Part shown: in pieces, positions 9,193 to 17,438 of the stretch | Position numbering within the stretch: the stretch's first letter is position 1 | Layout of the letters: each line of letters begins with the position of its first letter | Assembly (NCBI RefSeq): GCF_014653945.1 | Contig: NZ_BNAU01000001.1 | Coordinates: 1,550,001 to 1,614,000, forward strand | Reading direction: 5' to 3' | Origin: Amycolatopsis deserti | GTDB lineage: Bacteria > Actinomycetota > Actinomycetes > Mycobacteriales > Pseudonocardiaceae | Length of the DNA: 64,000 nt | Program-made: the position numbers and the translations under genes | Notes under the pieces: model-generated | Seen by the model: the letters and a program-made list of their open reading frames with translations, nothing else | Databases searched by the model: none | Told to the model about the DNA's origin: nothing

Positions 9193-9995
9193 CACCGCAC
9201 CCCCGCCGGGATCGAGGCCGGGCGCTCCCACAGCATCCACGGGCGGGCGCCGCTTTCGTAGGCCGCGTCGAGCGCGGCGCGCTCCTTGAACGTGTCCGCC
9301 GGCTGCCAGAACCCGCGGTAGGGGTAGGCGATCAGCCGGTCCTTTTCGGCCAGTGCCGCGCAGCCGTCCTCGACCAGGTCACCGTTTTCCGGGAGGTGGT
9401 CGAAGATCTCCTGCCGCAGCACGAAGTAGCCGGCGTTCTCCCACAGCGGCAGGCGGCTGGCCGAGCTGATGCCGGAGACCCGGTTGGAGTTCTCGCGGAA
9501 CTCCACGCAGTGGAACGAGGACTGCGGCGGCACCACCATCATCGACGCCCCGGCGTCGGACGCCGCGAGGTTGTCCACCATGACGTCCAGCGGCGCGTCG
9601 GTGAGCACGTCGGCGTAGTTGGCGAGGAAGATCTCCTCACCGTCGACGTACTTGCGGACCCGGCGCAGCCGCTCCCCGATCGGCGACTCGATGCCGGTGT
9701 GCACGAACGTGATCGACCAGTCGCTGATGTCGGTGGACAGCAGCTCGACCTCACCGCCGCGCAGCACGAAGTCGTTGGACGCGGTCTCGGTGTAGGACAG
9801 GAAGAAGTCCGTGATGTGCCGGGCGCCGTAGCCCAGGCACAGGATGAACTCGGTGTGCCCGAAGTGCGCGTAGTAGCGCATCACGTGCCACAGCAGCGGC
9901 CGCGGGCCCACCATCTGCATCGGCTTGGGCACGTCGTCCGCGGGGCCGTTGCGCATGCGCATCCCGTAGCCCCCGCAGAAGAGCACCACCTTCAT
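9192..9995 (-). CDS. Glucose-1-phosphate cytidylyltransferase-like nucleotidyltransferase
   Basis: 267 residues starting [14 protein letters not shown], a variant of the GGxGTR nucleotide-binding loop, with [16 protein letters not shown] (Lys of the PKP motif), FANYADVL in place of the usual YGDG, and a C-terminal [11 protein letters not shown] close to the RfbF-type GFWQPMDTLRD. This places it near CDP-glucose and related sugar-nucleotide synthases. No CDP-glucose 4,6-dehydratase lies beside it, so the product may not be a classical CDP-dideoxysugar. The gene follows the methyltransferase directly (stop at 9996, start at 9995). Confidence 0.8.
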   Translation of the reverse strand: MKVVLFCGGYGMRMRNGPADDVPKPMQMVGPRPLLWHVMRYYAHFGHTEFILCLGYGARHITDFFLSYTETASNDFVLRGGEVELLSTDISDWSITFVHTGIESPIGERLRRVRKYVDGEEIFLANYADVLTDAPLDVMVDNLAASDAGASMMVVPPQSSFHCVEFRENSNRVSGISSASRLPLWENAGYFVLRQEIFDHLPENGDLVEDGCAALAEKDRLIAYPYRGFWQPADTFKERAALDAAYESGARPWMLWERPASIPAGVR

Positions 9996-11270
9996 TCAGT
10001 TCACCTCGACAGCCTGCAGCACGGGATTTCTCGGGGAGACGATCTCCAGCTCCGGGATCGGGAACACGAGCCGGCCGCCCCAGTCCGCGACGTAGGCCAG
10101 CTGCTCGGTCAGCTCGGCGCGCAGGTTCCAGGGCAGCACGAGCACGTAGTCGGGCCGGTCGGCCGCGATCCGCTCCGGCGGGAAGACCGGGATGCGGGTG
10201 CCGGGGGTGAACCGGCCGTGTTTGTACGGGTTGCGGTCCACTGTGTACTCGAGCAGGTCCGGCCGGATCCCGCAGTGGTTGAGCAGGGTGTTGCCCTTGC
10301 CGGGCGCGCCGTAGCCGGCCACCCGTTCACCGCGGCGCTTGGCGCCGATCAGGAACTCCAGCAGCGACAGGCGGATCTCCTCGACGCGGCGGGCGAAGCC
10401 AGCGTAGCCGGACAGCTCGTGCAGCCCGGCGGCGCGCTCGCGCTCCAGCACCTCGGCGACCCGGGCAGAGGGCGCGCCGGCGGCTTCGGCGGGCCGCGCC
10501 CACACCCGGATCGAGCCGCCGTGGGTGTCCAGCAGCTCGACGTCGGCCACGGCCAGCCCGGCCGTCGCCAGCGCCCGCCGCGCGGAGGCGAGCGTGTAGT
10601 ACTGGAAGTGCTCGTGGTAGATCGTGTCGTACTGGGTCAGCTCGACGAGGCTGAGCAGGTGCTGCACCTCGATCGAGACCCAGCCGTCGTCGGCGACGAG
10701 CGCGCGCAGGCCGCGGGTGAACCCGAGGATGTCCGGGATGTGCGCGTAGACGTTGTTGGCGACCACCAGGTCCGCGGGCCCGTGCTCGGCGCGCACCGCG
10801 GCGCCGGTCTCCGGGGTGAGGAACGCGGTCAGCGTGGGCACGCCGGCCTCGCGCGCGGCCGCGCCGACGTTGACCGACGGTTCGATGCCCAGGCAGCGCA
10901 GGCCGCGGGCGACGACGTTGCGCAGCAGGTAGCCGTCGTTGCTGGCGACCTCGACGACGAAGGAGTCCGGGCCGAGGCCGAGACGGCCGGCGGCGGAGTC
11001 GACGAAATCCTTCGCGTGCGCCAGCCAGGAGTGGGAAAACGACGAGAAGTAAGCGTATTCGGTGAAAGTCTCCACCGGATCGATCAGGGGTGGCAGCTGG
11101 GCCAGCAGGCACTCCGGGCAGATCCGCAGGTGCAGCGGGTAGGCCGGTTCCGGGGCGTCCAGGTCCTCCGCCGCGAGGAACGACTCGCACGGCGGGCTCG
11201 CGCCGAGGTCCACCACGCTGCGCAGACCCGGCGTGCCGCACAGGCGGCAGGACAGCGTCACGGCTGGCAT
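9996..11270 (-). CDS. Sugar C-methyltransferase with zinc finger (TylC3/NovU family)
   Basis: 424 residues in the three-part layout of nucleotide-sugar C-methyltransferases. An N-terminal zinc site is formed by Cys8/Cys11 and Cys51/Cys54. A SAM domain carries VVEVASNDGYLL, and IYHEHFQYYTL contains the catalytic His/Tyr region. A C-terminal Rossmann-like domain carries GYGAPGKGNTLLN. In the family these enzymes methylate C3 of TDP-4-keto-sugars. It is the first gene after a 215-bp gap and may have its own promoter. Confidence 0.85.
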   Translation of the reverse strand: MPAVTLSCRLCGTPGLRSVVDLGASPPCESFLAAEDLDAPEPAYPLHLRICPECLLAQLPPLIDPVETFTEYAYFSSFSHSWLAHAKDFVDSAAGRLGLGPDSFVVEVASNDGYLLRNVVARGLRCLGIEPSVNVGAAAREAGVPTLTAFLTPETGAAVRAEHGPADLVVANNVYAHIPDILGFTRGLRALVADDGWVSIEVQHLLSLVELTQYDTIYHEHFQYYTLASARRALATAGLAVADVELLDTHGGSIRVWARPAEAAGAPSARVAEVLERERAAGLHELSGYAGFARRVEEIRLSLLEFLIGAKRRGERVAGYGAPGKGNTLLNHCGIRPDLLEYTVDRNPYKHGRFTPGTRIPVFPPERIAADRPDYVLVLPWNLRAELTEQLAYVADWGGRLVFPIPELEIVSPRNPVLQAVEVN

Positions 11271-11485
11271 GGTGTGCTCGTTCTCCCTGTGATCGCACTG
11301 CCCCGTCCTGTAATGGGGCCTATGTCAACGTGACTATAGGGATGGCCGTGGCTGGCGTTACGAGCAACTGGCTGATCAATTGACCCCGATCGGGTGATCG
11401 CTACCACTCGCTGTAGCAGGCCACTTCACGAGAAGTCACCGGCAAGAGATCATCTTCGCGTTTTGACCGGTTCACCCGGCCACGG
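11271..11485 (-). promoter_or_regulatory. Intergenic control region inside the polysaccharide operon
   Basis: The only large gap within the operon and clearly richer in A+T than its surroundings. It holds an inverted pair GCCCC/GGGGC (11300-11319, 10-nt spacer, inside CTGCCCC...GGGGCC), the octamer AATTGACC (11378-11385), and on the minus strand TGAAGTGGCCTGCTACA (about 11417-11435). All three have counterparts in the control region upstream of the sugar transferase gene. This suggests a second, co-regulated promoter for the downstream genes. Confidence 0.5.
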
Positions 11486-12559
11486 TCACGCCACGATCCA
11501 CTCGCAGTGGTCCCCGTCGAGCTGCGGGAAGGCCGCGCGCACCTCGGGCTCGAGATCCGGGACGAACAGCAGGACAGCGCGCGGGATCGGGTGGGTGAGG
11601 GCATCCGTTGATACCACGGGAATCCGGGTACCGGGCATCCGCCGACCGCGCTTGGCCGGGGAGATGTCCGCGATCGCCGGCAACAGATCGATATCGATTC
11701 TGGCGCGGCGCAGGAGCACCACCGCGCGGGACGCGGCGCCGTAGCCGACGACGCGCTCCCCCGCGTGCTCCCGCAGCCGCGCCCGCACGCGCGCACAGCC
11801 CGCTTCGACGGCCCGGCCCAGGCCGGCGACGACGGCGATCTCCTCCGCCCCCGCGGCGCGTTCGGCGGCTGCCAGGCCCGTGGTCTCGGCGGTCGGCGTG
11901 AGGTCGCGGCCCAGTTCGAGCAGCACGGTGCCGCCGTAGAGGTCGAAGGTCCAGCTGCGGCCGGGAGTCAGCCCGGCCGAGGCGGCCAGGGTGATCGCCG
12001 CCGGCGTGGAGTAGTACGCGAAGTGCCCGTGCCGCAGGGCGTTCCACTGCCCCTGCCGGACGATCGAGGCCAGCGAGTGGAACTGCATCAGCAGCGCACC
12101 GCCGGGCGCGAGCCGCGCCGCGCGACGCGCCATGGCCGCGCGCTGGTTCGGTTCGTGCATCAGCCCGAAGCAGTCGACGACGACGTCCGCCGGCTCGCCC
12201 TCGGCCGCCTCCCGCAGGCCCGCGGCGCGCAGCAGCGGCAGCCACGAACCACCGTGCGGGCTGCCGAACTCGGCCACCGTCGCGCCCGGGCGCACCAGCC
12301 CGGCGCTGGTGAGCCTGGCGACCGCGTCGGCGGCCTGGTCGGTCAGCGCCTTCGGCTCCACCCCGGCGGGTTCCTCGGCGGTGCCGGGGTCCTCGGCCAG
12401 CTGGGCCAGGGCGCAGCGGGCGCACATCCACATCCGCAGCGGCCACACCGGGTCCGGGCCGGGATCGGCCGCGGGCGGGAACAGGTCGCACGGCGGCTGC
12501 TCGCCCAGATCGAGCACGACCTCTCCGTCGGTGGCGCCGCACGCGCGGCAGCTGATCAT
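11486..12559 (-). CDS. Second, divergent zinc-finger SAM methyltransferase-like protein
   Basis: 357 residues with the same architecture as the gene at 9996-11270 but shorter and diverged. The zinc Cys4/Cys7 and Cys46/Cys49 are kept. The SAM loop reads VAEFGSPHGGSW instead of VEVASNDGY. The active-site segment is LRHGHFAYYST (HEHF changed to HGHF). The C-terminal motif is GYGAASRAVVLLR, lacking the KGN of the family. It may act on a different sugar, be a non-catalytic partner, or use another cofactor. The ATG overlaps the deacetylase stop (ATGA). Confidence 0.7.
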   Translation of the reverse strand: MISCRACGATDGEVVLDLGEQPPCDLFPPAADPGPDPVWPLRMWMCARCALAQLAEDPGTAEEPAGVEPKALTDQAADAVARLTSAGLVRPGATVAEFGSPHGGSWLPLLRAAGLREAAEGEPADVVVDCFGLMHEPNQRAAMARRAARLAPGGALLMQFHSLASIVRQGQWNALRHGHFAYYSTPAAITLAASAGLTPGRSWTFDLYGGTVLLELGRDLTPTAETTGLAAAERAAGAEEIAVVAGLGRAVEAGCARVRARLREHAGERVVGYGAASRAVVLLRRARIDIDLLPAIADISPAKRGRRMPGTRIPVVSTDALTHPIPRAVLLFVPDLEPEVRAAFPQLDGDHCEWIVA

Positions 12560-13212
12560 GGTGTCTCCTTGGCGAGCGTCAGCGCGAGCTTGTCCACGTA
12601 GAAGGCTTCGGCGTAGCGGGTGTGCTGCTGCACCCCGCGCAGCCGCGCCAGGCCGAGGAACGCGTCGCGGGTGTACCAGTCCCGGGCGTGCTGCGACGGG
12701 TAGTGCTTGGCCAGCAGGTCGGCCTTGGCCTCGGCGACCTCGTCGGTCAGCGGCTGGTAGACCGAGGGCTGGCCGAGGTCGCCGTCCCACTTGAGGATCT
12801 CGTAGCCGAACACGAGCTGGTCGCGGAACACGGTGGGCACGATCTCGGCGAGCAGCCGGTGGTCCTGGTGGCGGTCACCGGGCTGCGGCGCGAACACCAG
12901 GTCCGGCGTGACGCGGCCGCGCAGCGCGGTGACGGCGTCCTTGACCGCGTTCCAGTGCGCCGGCATCCGCCCGTCGGGCAGGTCCAGCACGGTCAGCTCG
13001 ACATGCGCCGGGGCGCAGAACTCGGTCAGCGCGGCCTGTTCCTCGGCGGCGCGTTCGGTGCCGCCGCCGGACAGGACGAGCGCGTGCACCTGGAGGTCGG
13101 GGCGGTCCGCGCACAGCGTGAGCAGCGCGCCGCCGGCGCCGATGGCGAGGTCGTCGCAGTGGGCGCCGAGCAGCGCGACCGAGCGGAGGCGGGGGAAGGT
13201 GAGGGCGTGCAC
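12556..13212 (-). CDS. PIG-L family deacetylase
   Basis: 218 residues from a GTG just downstream of the sugar transferase stop. The zinc motif appears as GAHCDDLAIGAGG (usual AHPDD with Cys for Pro) and the second metal motif as GDRHQDHRL (HxDH). Family members remove N-acetyl groups from sugars (GlcNAc-PI, GlcNAc-Ins, bacillithiol and polysaccharide precursors). Here it probably deacetylates an amino sugar of the repeat unit or a nucleotide-sugar intermediate. A CTG further upstream in the frame could also serve as start; no clear Shine-Dalgarno decides it. Confidence 0.8.
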   Translation of the reverse strand: MHALTFPRLRSVALLGAHCDDLAIGAGGALLTLCADRPDLQVHALVLSGGGTERAAEEQAALTEFCAPAHVELTVLDLPDGRMPAHWNAVKDAVTALRGRVTPDLVFAPQPGDRHQDHRLLAEIVPTVFRDQLVFGYEILKWDGDLGQPSVYQPLTDEVAEAKADLLAKHYPSQHARDWYTRDAFLGLARLRGVQQHTRYAEAFYVDKLALTLAKETP

Positions 13213-13238
13213 GTCGGGCCAGGGTGCCAGAGGCGGCG

Positions 13239-14762
13239 TCAGTACGCGCCCCGGCCTCCGGTGACCGCGCGGAAGGTCTTCCACAGGATCGCCATGTCCA
13301 GCGCCAGCGACCAGTCCTCGACGTAGCGCAGGTCGAGCCGGACGCTTTCCTCCCAGGACAGGTCGCTGCGGCCGCTGACCTGCCACAACCCGGTCATGCC
13401 CGGTTTGACGAGCAGCTTGCGGCGGGCGGCACGCTCGTAGTTCTCGGTTTCGGCGGGCAGCGGCGGGCGCGGGCCGACGAGCGACATGGTGCCGCCCAGG
13501 ACGTTGAACAGCTGCGGCAGCTCGTCGAGGGAGTAGCGGCGCAGCACCGCGCCGACCCGGGTGATGCGCGGGTCGCGGCGGAGCTTGAACAGCGGGCCGG
13601 CGCCCTCGTTGTCCCCGAGTAGGCCGTGCCGCAGCCGGTCGGCGTCCATGACCATGGTGCGGAACTTGATCATGGTGAAGGTGCGGCCGTCGCGGCCCAC
13701 GCGGAGCTGGCGGTAGAACACCGGGCCGCGGTCGTTGAGCTTGATCAGCATCGCGATGCCCAGCAGCACGGGCGCGGCGAGCGCGAGCAGCGCGGCGGCG
13801 CCCAGGCGGTCCACGACGTCCTTCACGATCCGCCGCCCGCCGGTGAAGGTGGGCGCGGACACGCGCAGCAGCGGCATACCCAGCACGCCGGACACGTTGA
13901 GCCGCGGCCCGGCGACCTCCATCAGCACCGGCGCGACGACCAGTTCCGCGCCCGTGCCCTCCAGGTCCCACGCCAAGCGCTGCAGCCGTTCGGGTGTCCA
14001 ATAGGGATCGGAGGTGATGGCCACGACCCGGTAGCCGCCGCGGCGGACCTGGTCGGCCAGTTCGTCGAGGCGCCCGGCGACGGCGATGCCGCCGATCTCG
14101 CCGGTGGCGCGCTCGCCCTGGCCGGTCGCGGTGCACACGGCCGCCACCTGCCACCCGACGTGGGATTCGGTGCGGGTGCGCTCGATCAGGTCCCGCAGCG
14201 TGTCCGGCGAGCCGGCCGCGATGACCGAGTGCATGCACTCGCCGGCGCGGCGCTTGCGGTGCAGCACCTGCCGCAGCCCGTACCGCGCCGGGAACGCGAT
14301 CACCGCGACCGCCGGGACGGCGTAGAACACCCACGGCTGCACGTCGAGCGCGCCGAACAGCAGACCGGCGAGCGCCACGACGACGGCCGCCATCACCAGG
14401 CTGCGGCCCAGGCGGCGGAACTCCTCGGTGCCTTCGCCGAGCACGTGCTGGCTCCAGGCGCGGTTGACCGGCAGGGAGCACAGGATCGCGAACGCGGTGC
14501 CCGAGGCGTGCAGGAAGTAGGGCCGGCCGGTGATGTTCAGGATGACCACCGCGCCGGTGACGATGACCAGCAGGGTGGCGACCACGTCCGCGGTGATCAC
14601 GTAGCCGCGGTACCGGGTCTCCCAGGGCTGGGCCGCCGCGCGCGGCGTTGCTTTGTCGCCCGGGCCGACGGCGTGCAGCCGGGCGTGGCCCGAGGGGTCT
14701 CGCGTCTCGGAACCCAGGACCGCCTCCCCCAGCGACATGGGCTTCCGCACCGGCTCTTCCAT
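13239..14762 (-). CDS. Undecaprenyl-phosphate sugar-1-phosphate transferase (WbaP/CpsE type)
   Basis: 507 residues: a cytoplasmic N-terminus, four hydrophobic segments (about 55-170), a Rossmann-like middle domain, one more hydrophobic stretch and the C-terminal catalytic sugar-transferase domain (about 310-507). The latter has FTMIKFRTMVMDAD, RRYSLDELPQLFNVL, MSLVGPRPPLP and KPGMTGLWQVSGRS. It should start repeat-unit synthesis by moving a sugar-1-phosphate onto undecaprenyl phosphate. The ATG has GGGAGGT upstream. It is the first gene of the operon and reads from the large A+T-rich control region. Confidence 0.92.
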   Translation of the reverse strand: MEEPVRKPMSLGEAVLGSETRDPSGHARLHAVGPGDKATPRAAAQPWETRYRGYVITADVVATLLVIVTGAVVILNITGRPYFLHASGTAFAILCSLPVNRAWSQHVLGEGTEEFRRLGRSLVMAAVVVALAGLLFGALDVQPWVFYAVPAVAVIAFPARYGLRQVLHRKRRAGECMHSVIAAGSPDTLRDLIERTRTESHVGWQVAAVCTATGQGERATGEIGGIAVAGRLDELADQVRRGGYRVVAITSDPYWTPERLQRLAWDLEGTGAELVVAPVLMEVAGPRLNVSGVLGMPLLRVSAPTFTGGRRIVKDVVDRLGAAALLALAAPVLLGIAMLIKLNDRGPVFYRQLRVGRDGRTFTMIKFRTMVMDADRLRHGLLGDNEGAGPLFKLRRDPRITRVGAVLRRYSLDELPQLFNVLGGTMSLVGPRPPLPAETENYERAARRKLLVKPGMTGLWQVSGRSDLSWEESVRLDLRYVEDWSLALDMAILWKTFRAVTGGRGAY

Positions 14763-14843
14763 CCGACCTCCCGCGACGTCCGGCTGGTTGCCGGCGCGCC
14801 CCGATCACGCCGACGATTACCCGAAGTAACCGTGCTCTGTGTT

Positions 14844-14865
14844 CTGCCCCACCCTTCTGGGGCAG
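14844..14865. repeat. Perfect 8-bp inverted repeat CTGCCCCA/TGGGGCAG
   Basis: CTGCCCCA (14844-14851), 6-nt spacer, TGGGGCAG (14858-14865). It lies in the leader/promoter region of the polysaccharide operon, about 80 bp upstream of the first gene. It may be an operator or an RNA hairpin. Related cores recur at 11300-11319 and 15053-15068. Confidence 0.7.
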
Positions 14866-15052
14866 CGTCTGACCTGGAATCGGTGGCGTTCTGAGTGGTG
14901 TTACAAGCTACTTCAGGGAATTTGCCGGACGAGACGATCACGGTCGGATTACGGAGGGCGCTCGTTGCTCACCCGCAAACAACTACTGTTGGTAGCCGGT
15001 TAATTGACCACTTCTTCATGTGTTTCACCTAGTAAAACGTAGAAGCTGAAAT

Positions 15053-15068
15053 TGCCCCGTTCGGGGCA
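15053..15068. repeat. Inverted repeat TGCCCC-GTTC-GGGGCA
   Basis: Perfect 6-bp arms (extendable by one C-G pair) with a four-base loop, in the A+T-rich part of the control region between the IclR-type gene and the polysaccharide operon. It shares the TGCCCC/GGGGCA core with the dyad at 14844. It could end the IclR transcript, but no T-run follows on the minus strand. Confidence 0.6.
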
Positions 15069-15334
15069 TTGCCGGACCACCGCCCCGCCGCGAGGATTGC
15101 TCCCGCCGCACGGTCGTTTCCTCACCGGGGCGGCAGCCAGCTGTCGTGCCACAGCCATTGACACCCCCGGCCACGGCTGGTCCAAGGGACCCTCGGTGCA
15201 CTAGTTCTTTCCGCCCTCCCCGGTGCACCGGGGTTCCCTCCAGCGGAGCAAGGCACGCCGGTGGAAACGGCGCCCTGGCAACGAAAGCCGGCCGCCACGA
15301 GCGAGCAGTCCCGGTTTCGTCGAGGACGCCACTC

Positions 15335-16141
15335 CTACGCGACCTCTCCCGAGGGCCGGGTGGAAATCTGCTCCGCGATGCGCTGCAAAGCCTTCGCCGC
15401 CCCGGGAACGTCCCGCTGCGGGAATCGCGCCGCGGGCGCACTCAGCGAGATCGCGGCCGGCAGGTTGGTTCCCAGCAGCGGCACGGCCACGCACCGCCCG
15501 TCGGCCTCGTTCTCGCCGTCGTCCACCGCGAAGCCCTGTGCGCGGACCTTGTCCAGCTCGGTGAGGTAGTCCTCGACGGTGACGATGGTGCGCTCGGTGC
15601 GCGCCGGCATGCCGGACCGCTCGAGCAGCTCCCGCACGCGCGTCTCGGGCAGGTGGGCCGCGATCGCCTTGCCGAGTGCCGTGGAGTGCAGCGGGTCGCG
15701 GTCACCGCGGGAGGCGGCCAGACGCACACCGCGGCGGCTTTCGATGATGTCGATGTAGATGATGTGGTCGCTGTCCAGCAGCCCCAGGTTCGCCGTCTCG
15801 CCGAACTCGTCCCGCACGCTTTCCAGCCACGGCCGCACCCGCTCGCGCAGCAGCTCCAGGTGGCGGGACTGCATGCCGAGGAACCCCAGCCCCAGCCGGC
15901 ACAGCCCGGTGACCTCGTCGCGCTCGACGTAGCGGTGGGCCTCCAGGGTCCACAGGTAGCGGTAGGCCGAGGACTTCGGCATCCCGGTGGCCTCGACCAC
16001 CTCGTTGAGGGTGATCCCGTCCACGGACTCCTGCAGCAGGTTGAGGATGGCGCAGACCCGGTCGACGGCGCGCAGCGAGTAGTCGCGGTCTTCGGCGGGA
16101 GGAGGTTCGTCGGAGTTGCGGTGCGGCGACAGCGAACTCAC
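15335..16141 (-). CDS. IclR-family transcriptional regulator
   Basis: 268 residues: an N-terminal winged helix (about 25-85, with GITLNEVVEATGMPKSSAYR as recognition region) and the C-terminal IclR effector domain (HSTALGKAIAAHLP, the family hallmark, near residue 150). GTG start within AACGAGGTGAG. The nearest metabolic target is unclear: downstream lies the polysaccharide control region and upstream a tRNA. It may act on unlinked genes or on the operon promoter downstream. Confidence 0.88.
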   Translation of the reverse strand: MSSLSPHRNSDEPPPAEDRDYSLRAVDRVCAILNLLQESVDGITLNEVVEATGMPKSSAYRYLWTLEAHRYVERDEVTGLCRLGLGFLGMQSRHLELLRERVRPWLESVRDEFGETANLGLLDSDHIIYIDIIESRRGVRLAASRGDRDPLHSTALGKAIAAHLPETRVRELLERSGMPARTERTIVTVEDYLTELDKVRAQGFAVDDGENEADGRCVAVPLLGTNLPAAISLSAPAARFPQRDVPGAAKALQRIAEQISTRPSGEVA

Positions 16142-16281
16142 CTCGTTTCATCAGCAGGAGTGAGCGTTTCATGTTACCGCGAGCACACCGCTTCACGCAG
16201 CCATCGCCGGGGGCGACCGCACGGGTGACGGCCGTCTCCCGCGCCCGAGTGACGTGGGAAACGTGCCGGAATGAAACAAAA

Positions 16282-16334
16282 CGGCCCCAGGTTGGAAGCC
16301 TTGGGACTGAACTTCAGGGCTTCACCTGGGGCCG
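16282..16334 (-). terminator. Long hairpin terminator of tRNA-Val(CAC)
   Basis: Arms CGGCCCCAGGT (16282-16292) and ACCTGGGGCCG (16324-16334) pair perfectly. Inside them GAAGCC/GGCTTC and the core CTGAA/TTCAG also pair, so nearly the whole 53 nt folds. Read on the minus strand it starts 8 nt beyond the tRNA 3' end and is followed by TTTTGTTTC, a factor-independent terminator tract. Confidence 0.8.
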
Positions 16335-16341
16335 GTTTCGG

Positions 16342-16416
16342 TGGTGGGCGATACTGGGATCGAACCAGTGACCTCTTCGGTGTGAACGAAGCGCTCTCCC
16401 GCTGAGCTAATCGCCC
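16342..16416 (-). tRNA. tRNA-Val (anticodon CAC), CCA encoded
   Basis: On the minus strand the acceptor GGGCGAT pairs with ATCGCCC. The D arm is TAGCTCAGCGGGAGAGC, the anticodon loop TTCACAC sits between CTTCG/CGAAG-type stems (anticodon CAC), and the T arm GGTTCGATCC is intact. A discriminator A and a genomic CCA follow. The upstream sequence on the minus strand shows TTGCAG and TAGAGT as possible promoter boxes. Confidence 0.95.
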
Positions 16417-16798
16417 CCGTCCGTACGAGAGGGAACTCTAGCGGATAGCCTGCCGGGCACTGCAAACGGGTGGTCTTTGGGCCACACGCTGCGGATACGA
16501 CCCGACACGCTGCGGAGAAGCCCGAGGTGATCGAGGTCGCCCCCGGCCGCGGAGCGATCCAGGTCACGTGCCAGGCTGCGAAGCCGTGCTGTCCTGCCCG
16601 CGTCAAACCGAGCAGTATGTGGGTAGACGATCAGCGAGGCCGGTCCCGCAGGCCGGTACCGCGCGAGCGCGAGTGCGAGAGGTGCGCGAACCCGTCCGGG
16701 TGAAGCCCGGGGAGTTCGCGAAGCGAGACGGTGGGTTCGTGCGTCTCACACTCGAAGCTCGGCCGAGCGGGCCGTGAAGGGAGACGAAAGGTAAGACG
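16417..16798. other. Intergenic region between tRNA-Val and the ssgB-like gene
   Basis: No gene seen in about 380 bp. The left part is the divergent tRNA promoter. A 12-bp direct repeat ACACGCTGCGGA occurs at 16484-16495 and 16505-16516, a 21-bp period (two helical turns), which could be a paired protein site. Next to the gene, AAAGG lies about 11 bp before its ATG. No certain promoter for the plus-strand gene was identified. Confidence 0.4.
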
Positions 16799-17224
16799 AT
16801 GCGCAACGACCACGTGACGCTCCGCTCCACAGCGGTGTTCGACCTCCTGGCGCCGCGCGCCCCGGCCGTTCCCGTGAAGGTGGAGCTGCGGTACGACACC
16901 CGCGACCCGTACGCGGTCGTGGCGGCGTTCCGGACCGGCCGCGCCGGCTGGGTGGAATGGGTGTACGCCCGCGACCTGCTCGCCGACGGGCTGCTGGCCG
17001 AGGCCGGCGACGGCGACGTCCGGATCCGCCCCTCGGTCGAGGACCCCGAGTCGGTGATGATCGAGCTGAACTCGCCGTCCGGGCACGCCGTGTTCGAGGC
17101 CTCCGCCCAGGAGCTCGCCGACTTCCTGGACCGCACCTACGACGTGGTGCTGCCGGGCAACGAGCACCTGTGGATCGACCTCGACGACGCGCTCACCCAC
17201 CTGATCCCCAACGATCTTGGATAG
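16799..17224 (+). CDS. ssgB: SsgA/SsgB-family sporulation and cell-division regulator
   Basis: 141 residues, the usual SsgA-like protein length, with the family signatures VELRYDTRDPYAVVAAF, VEWVYARDLLADGL and a C-terminal LPGNEHLWIDLDDALTHL. In Streptomyces SsgB recruits FtsZ to septum sites of aerial hyphae; morphologically complex actinomycetes outside Streptomyces often carry a single SsgB-like member. The gene symbol is by resemblance to SsgB rather than to a particular paralogue. It stands alone between tRNA genes, a backbone location. Confidence 0.85.
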   Translation: MRNDHVTLRSTAVFDLLAPRAPAVPVKVELRYDTRDPYAVVAAFRTGRAGWVEWVYARDLLADGLLAEAGDGDVRIRPSVEDPESVMIELNSPSGHAVFEASAQELADFLDRTYDVVLPGNEHLWIDLDDALTHLIPNDLG

Positions 17225-17341
17225 CACCCGCGCCGGGGGCGCGGAACACCCACCCCCCTGTTTTCGCGGGTTCCGCGGTCGGATATTGTTCTCTCACACC
17301 ACGACGACGGGGGCCTTCACCGGAACCCGGAGTCACGGTAG

Positions 17342-17414
17342 GCGGACGTAGCGCAGCTGGTAGCGCATCACCTTGCCAAGGTGAGGGTCGCGGGTTCGAA
17401 TCCCGTCGTCCGCT
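17342..17414 (+). tRNA. tRNA-Gly (anticodon GCC)
   Basis: GCGGACG pairs with CGTCCGC as acceptor stem; the anticodon loop TTGCCAA lies between CACC and GGTG; the T loop GGTTCGAATCC is present. The CCA is not encoded. It is the first of three tRNA genes spaced by 24 and 1 bp. A candidate -10 (TATTGT, 17284-17289) lies about 50 bp upstream. Confidence 0.95.
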
Positions 17415-17438
17415 CGGGGAGCCCACTCGGGCCCGCAC

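Larger units (their letters stand above)
14763..15334 (-). promoter_or_regulatory. Control region of the polysaccharide operon (572 bp without a gene)
   Basis: No convincing coding frame. The region is unusually A+T-rich around 14880-15050. It carries two hairpin/dyad elements (14844-14865 and 15053-15068), a minus-strand TGAAGTAGCTTGTAACA (about 14901-14917) and AATTGACC (15003-15010), each echoed in the second gap at 11271-11485. Promoters for the minus-strand sugar transferase gene must lie here; no single -10/-35 pair stands out. Part of the right side may be the 3' untranslated region of the IclR-type gene. Confidence 0.5.

Noticed and set aside
15000-15441. Short minus-strand frames in the polysaccharide control region
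   Set aside because: No ribosome sites, they overlap each other and the IclR 3' end, and their codon pattern is not that of the neighbours.
16590-16660. WhiG-type sporulation promoter upstream of the ssgB-like gene
   Set aside because: Only a loose match (CAAA ... GACGATCA) to the TAAA-N15-GCCGATAA consensus; not enough to report.
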